Origin: Ascaphus truei
Lineage: Eukaryota > Chordata > Amphibia > Anura > Ascaphidae
Length of the DNA stretch: 64,000 nt
Assembly: GCA_036426205.1 (NCBI GenBank)
Contig: CM071568.1
Location: 40,761,221 to 40,825,220 of the forward strand
Reading direction: 5' to 3'
The position numbers and the translations under genes were made by a program. The notes under the pieces are model-generated. The model was not told where the DNA came from, searched no databases, and was given only the letters and a program-made list of their open reading frames with translations. How positions within the stretch are numbered: position 1 is the stretch's first letter; each line of letters opens with the position of its first letter. This document shows positions 31,836-44,260 of this stretch, one piece after another.

Positions 31836-32725
31836 GGGCTGGGTCCCGCTGCGCCCGGCGGCGCGGGCGGCCGCATGAGCGTTTCCCACCAGCAGGGGAA
31901 TCCTCCCGAGCCGGTCCCAGTCCCTCCTCCCTGCACGGCTCACTACACGCTGTGACGCGTCAGCCGCCAGGGGATTCAAGAGAATTGTAATCCCAAGCGG
32001 CGACGCGTCACGTGGTGTGGCTGTGAGCCAATGAGATGGGGAGGCTTCGGGGAGCGGGGAGGAGAGTATGGGGGGAAAGCAACATGAGTGCCTGTCTGTG
32101 TGTGTGTTTGCCTGAGTGCCTGTCTGTGTGTGTCTGAGTGCGTGAGTGCCTGTCTGTGTGTGTGTATGTGTGTGCCTGATTACACTGACTGCATGTCTGT
32201 GTGTGTGTATGTGTGTGCCTGAGTGCGTGAGAGCCTGTCTGTGTGTATGTGTGTGCCTGAGTGCGTGAGTGCCTGTCTGTGTGTGTGTGTCAGCGTGTGA
32301 GTGTCAGCGTCAGCGTGTGAGTGGGGCAGCCCGCAGCAGCTCCCTCCTGCAGCCCGAGCCCATGGAGGGAGGGGGGGAGTAGCGGGTAACATTGAAGACA
32401 ATGTGTTGATTCTATAGGAAATGGGAACCTTTTTATGTGAATGTCTGTGTGCAGGGGTCTGCCTCTCAGGTGGTGCCCCGCTGGGGAGTGATTGCAGGAC
32501 TTTAGGGGCAAACAGTAATATTTTCTTGCATTTCCCTAGAAGAATATGGCTTTACACTGAGCCCGGGGGGGGAGGGGTAGTGGGTCCCTCCGCTCAAACC
32601 ACGCCCCCCCCTCCCACTCCCGCCCCCCTCCCGCTTCGGCTCCCTACAGACTGCATATCGCGGTCTGTGTCTGTCAGCGCCCCGTCTGTCTGCAGTGTGG
32701 GCGCGCTGACTGAGGGAGCGGGGCC
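31836..32725. mobile_element. GC-rich TTA-flanked element, Harbinger-like
   Basis: TTA at 31833-31835 and 32726-32728. Ends GGGCTGGGTCCCGCTGCGC and, in reverse complement, GGCCCCGCTC...GTCAGCGC are only partly similar. The interior is very GC-rich at both ends and contains a (TG)n-type minisatellite. Resembles 55732-56045 and 54095-54504. TTA duplications are usual for PIF/Harbinger elements. No transposase. Confidence 0.5.
32090..32310. repeat. TG-rich minisatellite
   Basis: Repeated GTGCCTGTCTGTGTGTGT and GAGTGCGTGA units of variable length. Confidence 0.85.
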
Positions 32726-32729
32726 TTAG

Positions 32730-33333
32730 CCTTAGACTGCTGTACCTATGCTTGGCGACTGGGACTGCTGCTGCTCTGCTAGCTCTCTCTCAATGTCATG
32801 TTGTAGCCTGCAGTACCCATACTTGTCCACCGGTATTTCTGCTGCTCTGCTAGCTCTTTGAAGGAACATTCCAGACCCTGAAACCTGACACCTCTGCACC
32901 TGTGCTCTACCTCTCAGACTGCCTATATAAACTTCCTCTTCCTGTCTTTCAGTTCAGTAATAGGTACAGAGGTGCTTCAGAATCAAGTGTGACTAATCAT
33001 TTGTATATCAAATCCAATAAACGTCAGAATGCTGGTACAGTGTCCATATTGGATGAAACCATAGACTGTTGATGATAAGTGGGACTTTGTGTCTAGTGGT
33101 ATCCACGTGATAACCACAGAATATGGCACACTATTAAACCCAAATATTATTGCATGTATACAGCAATGTTCAGTTGTCACAGGAGCAATAATATGGCCCT
33201 AAGGCACATTACCTGTATCCTTAGAGGAGCATTAACAATGTCCATACATCCACGGCGAGCACTCTGTGGGTGAAGGTACAGTAATCCAATGTAGTAAACA
33301 GGAACCAGAGCACAGCCAGTGACTTCAAGTAGA
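32730..33333. other. unassigned DNA
   Basis: No domain-bearing frame; two diverged copies of a CTGCTGCTCTGCTAGCTCT block at about 32766 and 32840. Confidence 0.35.
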
Positions 33334-33757
33334 AATGACCCCAGGCAGACTTCAACGTTAAAAAGCTATTTATTGCAGACTTCCATATGCAGAAACTACA
33401 TGAACACACCACCTACGCGTTTCATGCCAGAGCACTTTATCAAGGTGTAAAGTTAACTGATTAACAAGTATTTTATACATACCTGGAGAAACCACCGCGC
33501 CCATGCGGGTGACGTCATCGGCAGGCGACCGTAACCCGGTCGCAATGACGCAACGTCATACCCCATTGGCCCAGCAGATCAACCAGATTGGTGTTTTTTC
33601 TAAAACAAAAACTTTATTTATAAACACAACATAAACATTGACAAACTTAAAAAACACAAAAAATCAAACCATAACAATCAGAAACATAAAAAAACAAGTT
33701 AATAGAAATTAATTAAAAATCGCTGATTTTTTACGTTGAAGTCTGTCTGGGGTCATT
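33334..33757. mobile_element. 424-bp element with 29-bp terminal inverted repeats
   Basis: Arms 33334-33363 and 33728-33757 (AATGACCCCAG, CAGACTTCAACGT, AAAAA) are inverted with one or two differences. Inside, the minus strand carries CACCTTGATAAAGTGC...GAAACGCGTAGGTG (33410-33447) and then AATAAATAGC about 50 bp further. Next to the right arm is A-rich DNA (33590-33720). No coding. Confidence 0.65.
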
Positions 33758-35530
33758 CCTGTCTGGCAGTGCCTGTTTATACTGGTTCCTCACCTCTTGC
33801 TAGGTTTTTGTGTTTACTGCTGTGCTATTGCTATTGTTCTGTTCCAGTCTACTCGTTGCCGACCTCTGCTTGTGACCCTGACCACGCTACCTGCCGCCTG
33901 CCTCCGATCTCTGCTTGTGACCTCGACCACACTATCTGCCGCTTGCACCCGACCTCGCTCCCTGCTGTTCCTGCCACTGGGATCCTCTCAAGCCGAAGAC
34001 AGAATAAACAGGCCCTATCAAGGATCCCGCCGGAACTTACCAGACCCAGGCTCAGCAGATTATTGACTTGCAATGTGCCATGGTTCATTTCCAAGAAAAA
34101 CAAGGAAAGATGCCTACCTAAAACTCTTATACCAGAGTGTGTGGGAATACATAAGATTTCCTCACCCCAAGAAAATCTACTGCCAACTCCATACTCTGAG
34201 TTTTTGGATGTGTGTGACAAGAAGAACGCAGATACGCTTCCCCCGTTCTTATGACCAATTGAATTATTACCTATTGCTGCCATTCCGTTCAGAAGAATCT
34301 ATTCCCTCTCAGAGCCAGAATTGAAGGTCCTCAATGACTACCTGTCGAAAGGGTTTCATCCGATGTTCTACTTCCCCAGCAGGTGCTGCTCTCTTCTGTG
34401 TGGGAAATAAAGACGGTTCGCTACATCCCTGCATTAACTATTGGGAATTTGGTCAGCCAAGATCTTTACCAAATTAGATCTCTGAGGAGCGTATAATTTG
34501 GTCCGCATCCGACCCAGTGACGAGTGGAAGACAGCCTTTCGAACCCGGTATGGGCCCTATGAATACCTGGTGATGCCTTTTGTACTTGTAATGCCTTTTG
34601 GACTTGTAATGCTCCTGCTACTTTCCTCTATTTAATCAATGATGTTCTCTGAGAGCTTCTGGATCAATTCATAGTGGCATACCTGGATGATAGCCTAGTC
34701 TTCTCAGATAACATCATGGGCCACCAGAAACATGTCCAGATTGTCCTAGAGCATCTCTAAAAATACAAATTGTACATCAAATTAGGGAAATGTGAATTTG
34801 AAAAGACCAGCATGCAATTTCTTGGTTATGTCATCTCCCCTGAGGGTTTGAGTATCGACCCAGGCAAGATTCAAGCCGTGGTGGAAGGGCCAATTCCTCG
34901 AAATGAGAAGGACATTTAGAGATTTGTGGGCTTTGCCATTTTCTGTAGACGGTTTATTAAAAATGTCTCTGGCATTATTGCCCCAATCGGCCGACTCACA
35001 CGGAAATAATTCCCCTTTAAATGGTCTCCTGAAGTGGATGCAGCATTTGAACAGTTGAAGTCACTTTTCACATCTGCCCCTTTCCTCATTCATCCAAATC
35101 CAGAACTACCATTTATCATGGAAGTGGACGCATCCGACTCCACTGTTGGTACCATTGTTTCACAAAGAATCGAACCCAAGATGCTCCTTCATCCTTGCGC
35201 TTTCTATTCATACCAAATGTCAACAGCTGAAAGAAATGATGACATTGGAAATAAGGAACTTTTGGCGATAAAAGCCACATTCTCAGAGTGGAGCCATTTA
35301 CTTGAGGGGGCCAATCACCCGATTACCGTCGTTACGGATCACAGGAACTTTGAATTCAATCGATCTGCAAAGAGACTGTCTGCACGACAAGCCAGATGGG
35401 CTCTCTTCTTCGTAAGATTTCAGTTCCACATCTCATACCGCCCCGGCTCCAAGAATGGGAAAGCTGATGCCTTGTCATGGTTATTGCCTAATCCTAGTTC
35501 TGATAAAGAGCAAGAATGAACTTTTCTTCC
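33758..35530 (+). pseudogene. pol: sushi-like chromovirus LTR/pol relic
   Basis: 33760-33980 has the CTGCTTGTGACC/CTCGACCACAC repeats seen in LTRs of this clade. At 34150-34260 YSEFLDVCDKKNADTLPPF is the lead-in to chromovirus RT. RT follows in broken frames: [54 protein letters not shown] (about 34680) and GFAIFCRRFI. A clean frame (35034-35519) is RNase [46 protein letters not shown] and [16 protein letters not shown]. Integrase and 3' LTR are absent. Clade assignment rests on these motifs. It is unrelated in detail to copies A and B. Confidence 0.85.
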
Positions 35531-36128
35531 AAAGAAAATTTTTCTGGGCGTTAAGTTTTCCGCCGGTCTCCTCACACAAATTAAAGGAGCCTACTCAAAC
35601 GACTCTTTTCTTAATAAACCTCCACTGAAGTTGAACTATGGATGTGGGGGACCTGAGTAACAAAATGATAGCAGCGTTTATTCTTATCAGTGAAACGCTA
35701 TTAGAAAATACCAGTGAGATTCACAGAAAAACTGATAGGAGAATTCAGACAAAATCAGAGATGTTAACCTGAACCCCAAATAAATGACAATTGGTGGGTT
35801 TGAACCAAGAATATCTGAATCTGAAAAAGTCCCCTTTAACTAGGTACATCATCATACAAGAGTCCTCTGCAGATAAAAATCAATTACTCATTAATAGGAC
35901 CAGAGGGACCAGTGTGGTGAATAGGTTACCCTGAACCCAAATATAGCTTTCTGGACTCCAAGAAGTTAACCACAAATCAAGAAAATTAGTCCTCTCACAT
36001 CTACAGTAGTAAGGTGTGAATTACAGGCTTCGGAATTCAACCATAACAGCTAGTTAGCCAGACACAGTTGAATGGGAGATCGCTCTTCAAAGAGGACTGC
36101 AGTTATAAGTCACCGCCAAACTTTATGA
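35531..36128. other. unassigned DNA
   Basis: Follows the chromovirus relic; no integrase frame is recoverable and I see no other element. Confidence 0.4.
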
Positions 36129-36625
36129 CAGTGTGACAGGGCCTTTCCCCAGTTTCAAAAGGCAGCACACCGAAAGCCTGTTTTAGTGGATGAGTCCAGT
36201 AGGAGGTGGTAAATGGCAGCTAAAGTCAATTAACCAGTCTCCACCTGGCTCATCAAGCGAGTTTAAAGATGTGCTGCACAAACTTCACAGGGTGGGCTTG
36301 AGCACAGAAGGACTGTGCTGCCAGCACGATCCCAAGGAACCAGACCCTCTATTCCAGGACAAAGTGGTAATTGAAACCCGCCAGAGGGTGCACCCCATGG
36401 ATACCAACCCAGAAACGGAGACGGATATAAAGAACCTCCTGCTTACAGGTACCTCTTTGGACTTTGGGGTCAGAGGCTGGTAAGAGGCCTACCCACCTAG
36501 CCCTGCATATAGGGACTGGGAAGTGTGAGTCAGCCCTTATAAACGATTAGGCTGTTTTGTTTATTTTGTATGCTGCCTTAAAGTGGTATTGTTTTAGGAA
36601 TATAGGATAAATAAAAGTCAATGGT
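36129..36625 (+). repeat. possible LTR-like repeat with polyadenylation signal
   Basis: Begins TGTGACAGGGCC and has AATAAAAGTC near its end (36609 on). The open frame of 97 codons inside has no domain I recognise. Its end is taken over by the next LTR, so limits are uncertain. Confidence 0.35.
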
Positions 36626-37596
36626 TGTAGCAGAGTAGTTCTCCACACCTCTGGGGGGAGCTTAAGCAGTTCCTCAGACTGCTATGCGGAGGTGCGATGG
36701 CCATGTTGGGATTGGCAGGGACCGGAGAGAAGATATCCTCTGCTGGAGACAGAATATCCTTTGGAACTTCTAGGGAAAGGTCAGAGCTGCCTGATCCCGC
36801 TGGTGGGGAAGGTACTGTCCTGGGAGTCTGTCTGCCTAGAGCTAGGATAGAGAGACACTGTAGGCATCAGTTAGTCCCTAACCACTGTAGCGGAGTGTTG
36901 TAGAGCTGGCCATAAGTCAGGGACTTTGCCTGTTAGCCCAATCGGCAGCAGAGAGGCAAAGCGGGACAGATTGCAGGGGAGGATTCCCCAGGCCTGGAGG
37001 AATGACCACATGGCTGCCGGAAGTAAGGAGAAGGGACATTGTACTGGGAGGCCCTGCATCGTGGGATTACAGATGCGGCTTCTCTCCTGAGAAGGATTCC
37101 CCGTTGTACAAGTATAACCAGGAAGGTACCCACATGCAAAACCGATAACAAGGGAGGGTAGCGCTGCCCTCATACTCAGATTTGGTATTACCTTGGTGGA
37201 CATCTTGCTCTCTTAGGTGCCCAAGGGATAGGGTGCAACCAGACAATAAGGAGTATAGTTTGCTCCTTTGGGATACGAAAAAGGTGTTGTGTTGCTCTTA
37301 TTGCTGTGTTGTTCTTATTGCTGTGCTGTTATTATGCATGTGTATCTTGTGAGACCCTGCTGGTAAAGAGCTTATTGTTTATACTGTTGTGTGAGTGGTA
37401 ATTCACGAAATACGTATATAGGTTCTTGTGAGGGGTCATCTCGTCTGTGGCAGGACCCTCACAGGTGGAGGTGCTGCACCTTGCACCCCAAGCTCCATAC
37501 TGTATGAGCGGAGGCTTAGGCTTTCTGTAAGCCTATAGATTAGCACCATAACACCCATTGCCTGCAAATCTCCCTTTGGGGGTTAGGGGTGTTACA
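36626..37596 (+). repeat. solo LTR, family Y
   Basis: TGTAGCAGAG...GTGTTACA, 971 bp. U5 has TGGAGGTGCTGC at 37466-37477 and, 30-60 bp on, AGGCTTA pairing TAAGCCT over 7 bp. No matching target duplication is seen (left ATGGT, right TTTAT), so it may be truncated or recombined. Related to the LTRs of copies A and B only through U5 and the ends. Confidence 0.65.
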
Positions 37597-38083
37597 TTTA
37601 TTTCTCCCAAATCTATGTCTCCCTGGTTGAACCTCTGCACTCATCTCCTAAACTGAGGTTGAGCTAAAGTCCATTTAAAGGACTCCATATTATAAAACCT
37701 TCAGTTATTGTAATAAGGTTTATACTTATGCCATGGGTGGGTTATATGTTTGGAAGGTACATGCTATGATCTGTGTTTTCTGTTTTACATTCTTGTACAA
37801 AGAAAAAATAAGTATGCACAATATACAACACCTTTCCAGCTCTGCTAAACTCGTCCTCCTCATGGCAGTTAGTCAGTGGCGACACCGGAAGTTGAACATG
37901 TCTTCCGGATACTCTCCGTGTAAGCCTCATTGCCATCCTCCAATCACTGATATCCCTTAACGCTGCCGAAGCTATCCACTGCCTGCAGTTTCCGGACTGC
38001 TCTGCCACCATCATCCTCCACCGCCATCTTCCTTTGCGGACCTCCACAACGAAAACCGGTACCGCGACCAAAAACCGGGACAT
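37597..38083. other. unassigned DNA, target of the LINE
   Basis: The AAACCGGGACAT at its right end is the LINE target duplication. The GTCACCCTAA motif resumes after 40305. Confidence 0.5.
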
Positions 38084-40293
38084 TTCAAAAAGTATGGGAC
38101 ACAGCAGAGAAAATTTGAACTATGCCGGCTACCTGGGTTACAACTGACCTTATACACTCTACCAGTTCAGGGATACCTTGTGGAAAAGCTTTAAAGTAAC
38201 TGGCACTACCAAGGATCTCAATCACTACAGATGCCTGCGGAACATGTGCACAAGGCACGCAAAAGCACAATATTACTCTAACAATCTCCACCAGAATACA
38301 TCAAACCCAGCTAATTTCTGGAAGGTTATCAACAATATATTCCAACCTTCTAACCATCAACAACCAAGTAATATCACTAAGGGGGATATTACTCTGACAC
38401 ACCCCACAGACATTGCAAATGCATTCAATGATTCCTTTGTAGGGTGTGCCACTAACTTATTAGCGAAACGCAGCCCAAACCACAAACCTGAATCTCATCC
38501 TGGGAGTACCCACATAGCCCCACCCCCTCCCAACAATTCTAAATTTGGCCCGGTATCCGAAGAGGAGATTACACAAGCGCTCCTCAAATTAAAACTAAGC
38601 AGCCAATGTGGACCTGACTTACTACAATCTAGGTTCCTACGACTTGGTGCTCAAGCCATTGCCAAACCAATTGCTTCCATAGTCAACTCTATCCTGTCTG
38701 CAGGCCATATCTGTAAGACCTGGAAAACTGCCAGAGTTGTCCCAATCTTCAAAAGTGGGGACAAAAACACTGTCTCAAATTACAGGCCAATCTCACTTCT
38801 CCCAATTCTATCCAAAGTCATGGAAAAATGTGTCCACTCCCAATTAAGCGATTAATATACCAAGACAAATTTCCCAAGCCAATTCCAATCTGGCTTTCGC
38901 CCCAAACACTCCATCATAACTACCCTTCTAAAAGTTTGCAATGAAATCCAGTGTGGAATGGAACGGGACAATTCACTGGTGCAGTATTCCTAGATTTTGC
39001 AAAGGCTTTTGATACTGTTGATCATTCTATCCTGCTTAACAAACTCCGGAGCTCTGAAATAGGGAAGCATGCTTTAAACTGGTTTCAGTCCTACCTATCA
39101 GGTAGATCCCAACATGTGTCCATCTCAGGCTCTAACTCCAACCCCCTGGATATCACCTGTGGTGTCCCGCAAGGCTCTGTTCTGGGTCCCCTACTCTTCT
39201 CAGTGTTCATCAATGATCTTCCCACAGCTTGTAAGGAAACCTCAATACACATGTATGCAGATGACACAATCCTATATGCACACAGCCATAGCCTCTCAGA
39301 CTTTCAACACATACTTCAGTCTGACTTTTTGAGACTCAAAAACTGGATTTCCCAAAACAAACTGTTTTTAAACACTGAGAAGGCTGTAACAATGGTATTT
39401 GGGACCAAGACTACATTTTTAAAGCTTCCAGCGACTGAGCTCCAGATTAGAACCAACTCTAACACCAACCTAACCCCTGTCACAAGTTTTAAATACCTGG
39501 GCATATGGTTTGACTCCCACTTAACATTCGGGATGCACATTGATACTCTGACAACCAAGACCTATGCCAAACTAGGGGTACTTTACAGGAACAAATCCTC
39601 CCTAAGTCTCCTGGTCAGAAAGCGTATCGCACAGCAGATGCTAATGCCAATTATTGACTATGGAGACATAGTATATGGCTCGGCACCTCAAACCCACCTT
39701 AGCAAACTTGACACCCTCTACAATTCAATTTGTCGTTTTGTTCTCCAATGCAGATACAACACACGTCACTGCGAAATGCTCAAAGAACTAGATTGGTCAT
39801 CACTCGAGTCTAAGCGCAAAGTTCACCTTTCCTGTCTTGCTTTCAAATTCTTTCTGGGCAAGATACCCAGCTTTCTGAACAAGCTCCTCACCCTTACCAC
39901 ATGCAGCACTTATCATCTGAGATCAGACTCCAAAAGACTGTTCATGGTCCCAAGGCTCAACAAAGTAACCGGCAACGGTTCTCCTTCTCTTACCGCGCAC
40001 CCCAAAACTGGAACAACCTACCAGAGACTCTCACGTCCACCACCAGTTTAAGTTCTTTCAAATCTAAGGCAGTCTCACATTTTAATCTGGTCTGTAACTG
40101 TTTCATACGCCCATAATATATATTTTCTTTAACTGTGCATGCAATGTCTTGTATATAATGTATACCCTGTTCATTTATGTAACTGTATTTGTAACCATGT
40201 ATTATTTGTCTTAAGTCTGTGCCCAGGACATACTTGAAAATGAGAGGTAACTCTCAATGTATTACTTCCTGGTAAAATATTTTATAAATAAAT
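38084..40293 (+). mobile_element. 5'-truncated jockey-group LINE with 12-bp TSD
   Basis: Flanked by AAACCGGGACAT (38072-38083 and 40294-40305). The endonuclease is missing. The tail is CTGGTAAAATATTTTATAAA plus TAAATAAA. 5' truncation and a variable-length duplication are typical of target-primed reverse transcription. Its 3' 420 bp also occurs at 20194-20643. Confidence 0.9.
38178..40051 (+). pseudogene. LINE reverse transcriptase, two frames
   Basis: 38178-38855 (225 codons) covers the N-terminal region and first RT blocks: KTARVVPIFKSGDKNTVSNY, RPISLLPILSKVMEKCVHSQ. A stop and frameshift follow near 38855-38960, where FQSGFRPKHS is still readable. 38951-40051 (366 codons) holds AVFLDFAKAFDTVDHSILLN, CGVPQGSVLGPLLFSVFIND, the catalytic YADD (39254-39265) and FKYLGIWFDSHLTF, then the thumb and C-terminal region. 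Motifs fit the L2/CR1/Rex1 group of the jockey superfamily; I cannot decide between clades. The enzyme would nick and copy into genomic DNA, but this copy lacks its endonuclease and is frameshifted. Confidence 0.9.
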
Positions 40294-40318
40294 AAACCGG
40301 GACATCTGGTCACCCTAA

Positions 40319-42909
40319 TTCAGTAGGACTGACTAGCAGTAACCTGCTTTATTTCTACTAGGTTTACATACAGTATACCAGTATCACTTCACACAAATGT
40401 GTCCGTTTGTTGGTGGTAAGGCAAGGTACTGTAGCTGCAGTAACTCTGAATAAGTTAGAACAGCCATGTTAATGGCTTTATAAAAGAGGCAGTTTGTTGG
40501 CATGCTCCTGTTATAAATCTGTAACAATCCTGATTGTGTGCCTAACGAAATGGCCGCCTTCTAAGTTTGTGCTGCATTCATGAAATGATGAGTACTTTAA
40601 AAAAAATCATACAAAATGGCAGTAGTTAAAAAAAAATGATGAGAATATTATCTAATACTACAGAACTGGTTTATTTAAAAAAAATATATAGGTTTTTTTT
40701 TCACGTTTTGCTACTTTAAGGACCACATTCCTAGTGGATGTGCAAAGCTCTGCCTTCAGATCCATCCACACTACATTCTCTCTTCTTGTAGAGATTGCTA
40801 ATGCATTGCAGCTGTGGTTCATCTCATCTGTGCTCAAACCATTATGCACTTTTCTCTGTTGCTCAGTGTTTAGGTTGCGGGTTTAATGATAGACTGCTTG
40901 GTGACGGATGCTGTTATTTTTCCAAGATCAGCTCTGAGGCAAATGTAATTAAAAAGGCAGTTCGAGTCTGATAAACACTTGCTTCTTGTCAATAAATATA
41001 AGTTTATAGGACTGTTCATTTTAATTTTTTTCCTCTGCTCAGAACCCACCTCATCTATAATAGAATTATTGAGATATCCTTCTCTATCCTGCCGAGTGTA
41101 GAGAAAGCCATCTGTTATTGGTGATATAATTTGATACTGGATGTACACACAGGGTGCATTGCGATCTATTGCTAATATTTGTAATTCTATTTATGCCTAC
41201 AGGCGTGTGAGTTGTCAACAGAGGTTCTACCCCTATTTATTGAAGAAAAAAAAAAGCCATTTTCAAATGTTATCACGTTTAGAACTTTTGGTAAAAGGCT
41301 GGAAACCGGTAGCACTTCTAAAACTCCGTGGAAACGTATGGGTTTAAAAAAAAAAATCTATTTTTTTCAGTTTCAAGTTTCCTACTGCAAAACAATAGCC
41401 GAATAAATGTAACACCAACTTCCCACATTACTACATTAGGCCATATTGCCATTTTTCAATAATGTTACATTAGAAGGTGGCAATGAAATAGCAATCGTAC
41501 TTGGGACGGCCTAAATCATTTGAATGAGAGCTTTAATGGTATTTGGAAGATCTGGTCAGTGACATTAGCCTGACTGGGATGTCATCCCTATTTGTGCACC
41601 TCTATGCATGCTCTCACTATATTGTACATAATCAGTCAAATCCCAGGTAGCTTCCTGTATTTTGTCCTGCACATATTACAGCCAAAGAAATGTCAGCTGG
41701 GCGTGTGGGGAAAGTTGCTTCTCATTATTCGGATCACTGCCAGATGTTGATTCAATAAGAAGACTGGTGCCATTTATAAAACTCTCAGGTTGTATTAAGT
41801 TTGAATAATGAGACATGTGCTATATACACATTATATTAAATTGCCATTTTCTATCTCCATATCACAGTTTCTTTTTTTTTTTCGCCACTGAATTCAGAAC
41901 CTGAATATCAATACATAACAATTCCGAAAACTACACACAATTCAACAGGATAGTTGTGATTTATTTTTTTATAGTCCAATACATTTGATAAGTTTACATG
42001 TCTAATCATTCCAGACTAAATAAATGATAGTAAAAGCATTCTGTAGGCAACCTAGAAGGACATTTTCACTACATTCATGCATAACACAAATACATTTTTC
42101 CAAAGCCAACCAAATAAACAAATGACCTTGCGGTAATGCATTCAGTATACAGAAAATCAATTGACAAAAAACTACCGGACTCATAAATCACTCCTCAGCA
42201 ACAGATACAGTGTACTGTATGTACTGAACATGATGGGTTATTCAGCATTGGTATACATTTGCAGTGAGATAATGGTTGAATCAAGTAGCAAGGCTCATAA
42301 AATGTATTGCATTTGTACTATTTCGCAAAATTGGTTAGAATTAATTTCTAACAGCTATATATTTTTTCCATATTGATATGTACACATGCTCATGAGAGAC
42401 ATATTTTCATTCAGTCAGTAAGCCATTCATATTCCATTAAAAGCATCTAATTTGGGCAGATAAACAAAACAATTACATTTTGAAAATTTTGCACACAAAA
42501 AAAACACTACAACACTCAGCATTTTTTGGTCAATGTTTTTTTCTCCCATTTCTTATGAAAAACGAGTTTTCGAGCAGTATTTACCCTTACAATAATCATG
42601 CTGTAGTATAAATTTAAGGTGGGTACTTTTGCTGTTTTTTTGGTTCTAAATACATTTTGTGTTTTGGTGTTGGATGTGGTTCTAACAAACATAATGATGT
42701 TTTGGTTTTGCCTAAACTAGTTTTTGTTTTAGATTTTTATAAAATGATGGGGGGAGGGGGAATCCCACCATTTCTTTTAAAATGTGTAAAAAAAAGTTGT
42801 TAAAAATTGCCAAACATGTGCAGTGTTTTCAAAAGGTCAACAACTTATAGAAAAACAAAACCCAACATTTAGAACCAGTATACTAGTAAACTCTCTCTTA
42901 TTTATATTT
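40319..42909. other. unassigned A/T-rich DNA
   Basis: 2.6 kb without a recognisable element, repeat arm or coding frame; several A and T runs. The longest element-poor stretch in the window. Confidence 0.5.
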
Positions 42910-43043
42910 GGGGGAGATTCAATAAGGTCTGTTGTGAGATAATGCTACTGTACTGCACCCGATCTAACATTAAATACCAATCAATGGAAGTTAATGCCGG
43001 AGAGGATGAGTTATCCAACAATGGATCTTAGTGAATTTCCCCC
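42910..43043. mobile_element. 134-bp MITE with GGGGGAGATTCA ends
   Basis: Left end GGGGGAGATTCAATAAG and right end (reverse complement) GGGGGAAATTCACTAAG differ at two positions. Flanks do not show a clear duplication. Non-coding. Confidence 0.65.
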
Positions 43044-43373
43044 TAAGAGACATAGACAGGGAGCTATAGAATGAAATCAACATATAATATTCATATTGAA
43101 TAAATAAAGGGTTTTTAAATTAATAGAGTGCATATTACTAATTAATGAGTGCAGCGCTGTACTGCTACCCAGCACGTCCACAGGTGGCGGATAGTTAGCA
43201 ATGTTTTCCCTTCTCAAAACAATAATGGAGAGTGAAGATGTCCACCTAAAAAGATAAAAATAAGCTGGGTGCTCAGACCCAGCAGAAACTGCAGCTGTCA
43301 ATATCGATACACTTCATAAAAGAGGAGAGCACATTTTACAAGAAGAAAAACATATTATTCTAAGTTTTCAATG

Positions 43374-44260
43374 GTTCAGTGTATTTACAACACCTTCTTC
43401 AGGATAAAAAATTATAGGCTAAAGCAGTAAAATTCAGGGCATTATTGAAAACCCTGCTCTCTGATTGGTTAAAATTCCGGGCATTATCAATCAGTAATGC
43501 CCGGAATTTTAGCAGCTTGCAAAGTGTAGTTTTCAATGTGTTTATTTCCAGCCAATCAGCTTTCAGAACAGTTGAGACAGGGCAGGGGATTGGTCAGAAT
43601 GAAGTAACAGCTCTGAGACAGGACAGGGGATTGGTCAGGAAGTATCAGCCACGGGTTGACTCCTCCCCCTCCCAAGTTGACTGAGATTTTCTGAGCTGAT
43701 TCAGTTGAATTGGGGGGGGGGAGAAAGAGAGTCTGCAAATAAGTAAGTGTCCGTCTGCAGTTTGTGTGTGAGTGTGTCAGTAGCAGTGTTTATGGGTGTA
43801 GCAGCAGCAGTATGTGTGTGCTGTGCTGTTGTGTTGTATATCTGTGTAGAGGTGCTGTGTGTGTGTGTATAGAGCTCTGGTGTGTGTGTGTCTCAGTGTC
43901 AGCAGCAGTGTTTATGGGTGTAGCATGTGTGTAGCAGTAGTTTGTGTGTGTGTGTGTGTGTGTGTACACAGAGGGGGCGACAGTGTGTGGATATAGATAT
44001 CTGCAGTGTAAGCGTATATAGAGGTGGTTTCATGTATTTACCATTTTATTTTAAATAAAAAATCTATTTAACTATACAAAAGTGTCTGTTATTTATGAAA
44101 AAAGCCTCCATTTAGCGTATAATAGTAGTAATCCCTCAGAACAGGGCATTACTGGCCAATAATGCCCTGGCTGGATTAAAATCCCTCTGCTTCTCCTCGG
44201 GCCTTCAACTCTTCCAGCCAGGGCATTATTGGCCAGTAATGTCCTGTTCTTCGGGGATTA
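43374..44260. repeat. palindrome-rich element built on GGGCATTA
   Basis: A perfect 16-bp stem (AAAATTCCGGGCATTA, 43471-43486 with 43495-43510) lies near the left side. On the right, 33-bp arms at 44142-44174 and 44215-44247 pair with one mismatch. Between them are repeats of CAGGGGATTGGTCAG, TG microsatellites (43760-43970) and AATAAA. At 43374-43405 a weak version of the hairpin module (CTGAAGAAG, GTGT/ACAC) occurs. Probably one or two nested foldback elements. Confidence 0.6.
43850..43965. repeat. (TG)n microsatellite region
   Basis: Several (TG) runs, longest near 43939-43965, within a G/T-rich stretch. Confidence 0.85.

Noticed and set aside
32180..32729. Open frames across the TG and GC-rich tract
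   Set aside because: Simple-sequence composition only (repeated Thr-His or Cys-Val).
36190..36483. 97-codon frame
   Set aside because: No domain, no codon-level signal, and it lies inside a probable LTR-like repeat.
37865..38083. Host exon upstream of the LINE
   Set aside because: The frame is short, lacks splice context and ends at the LINE target site in repeat-like sequence.
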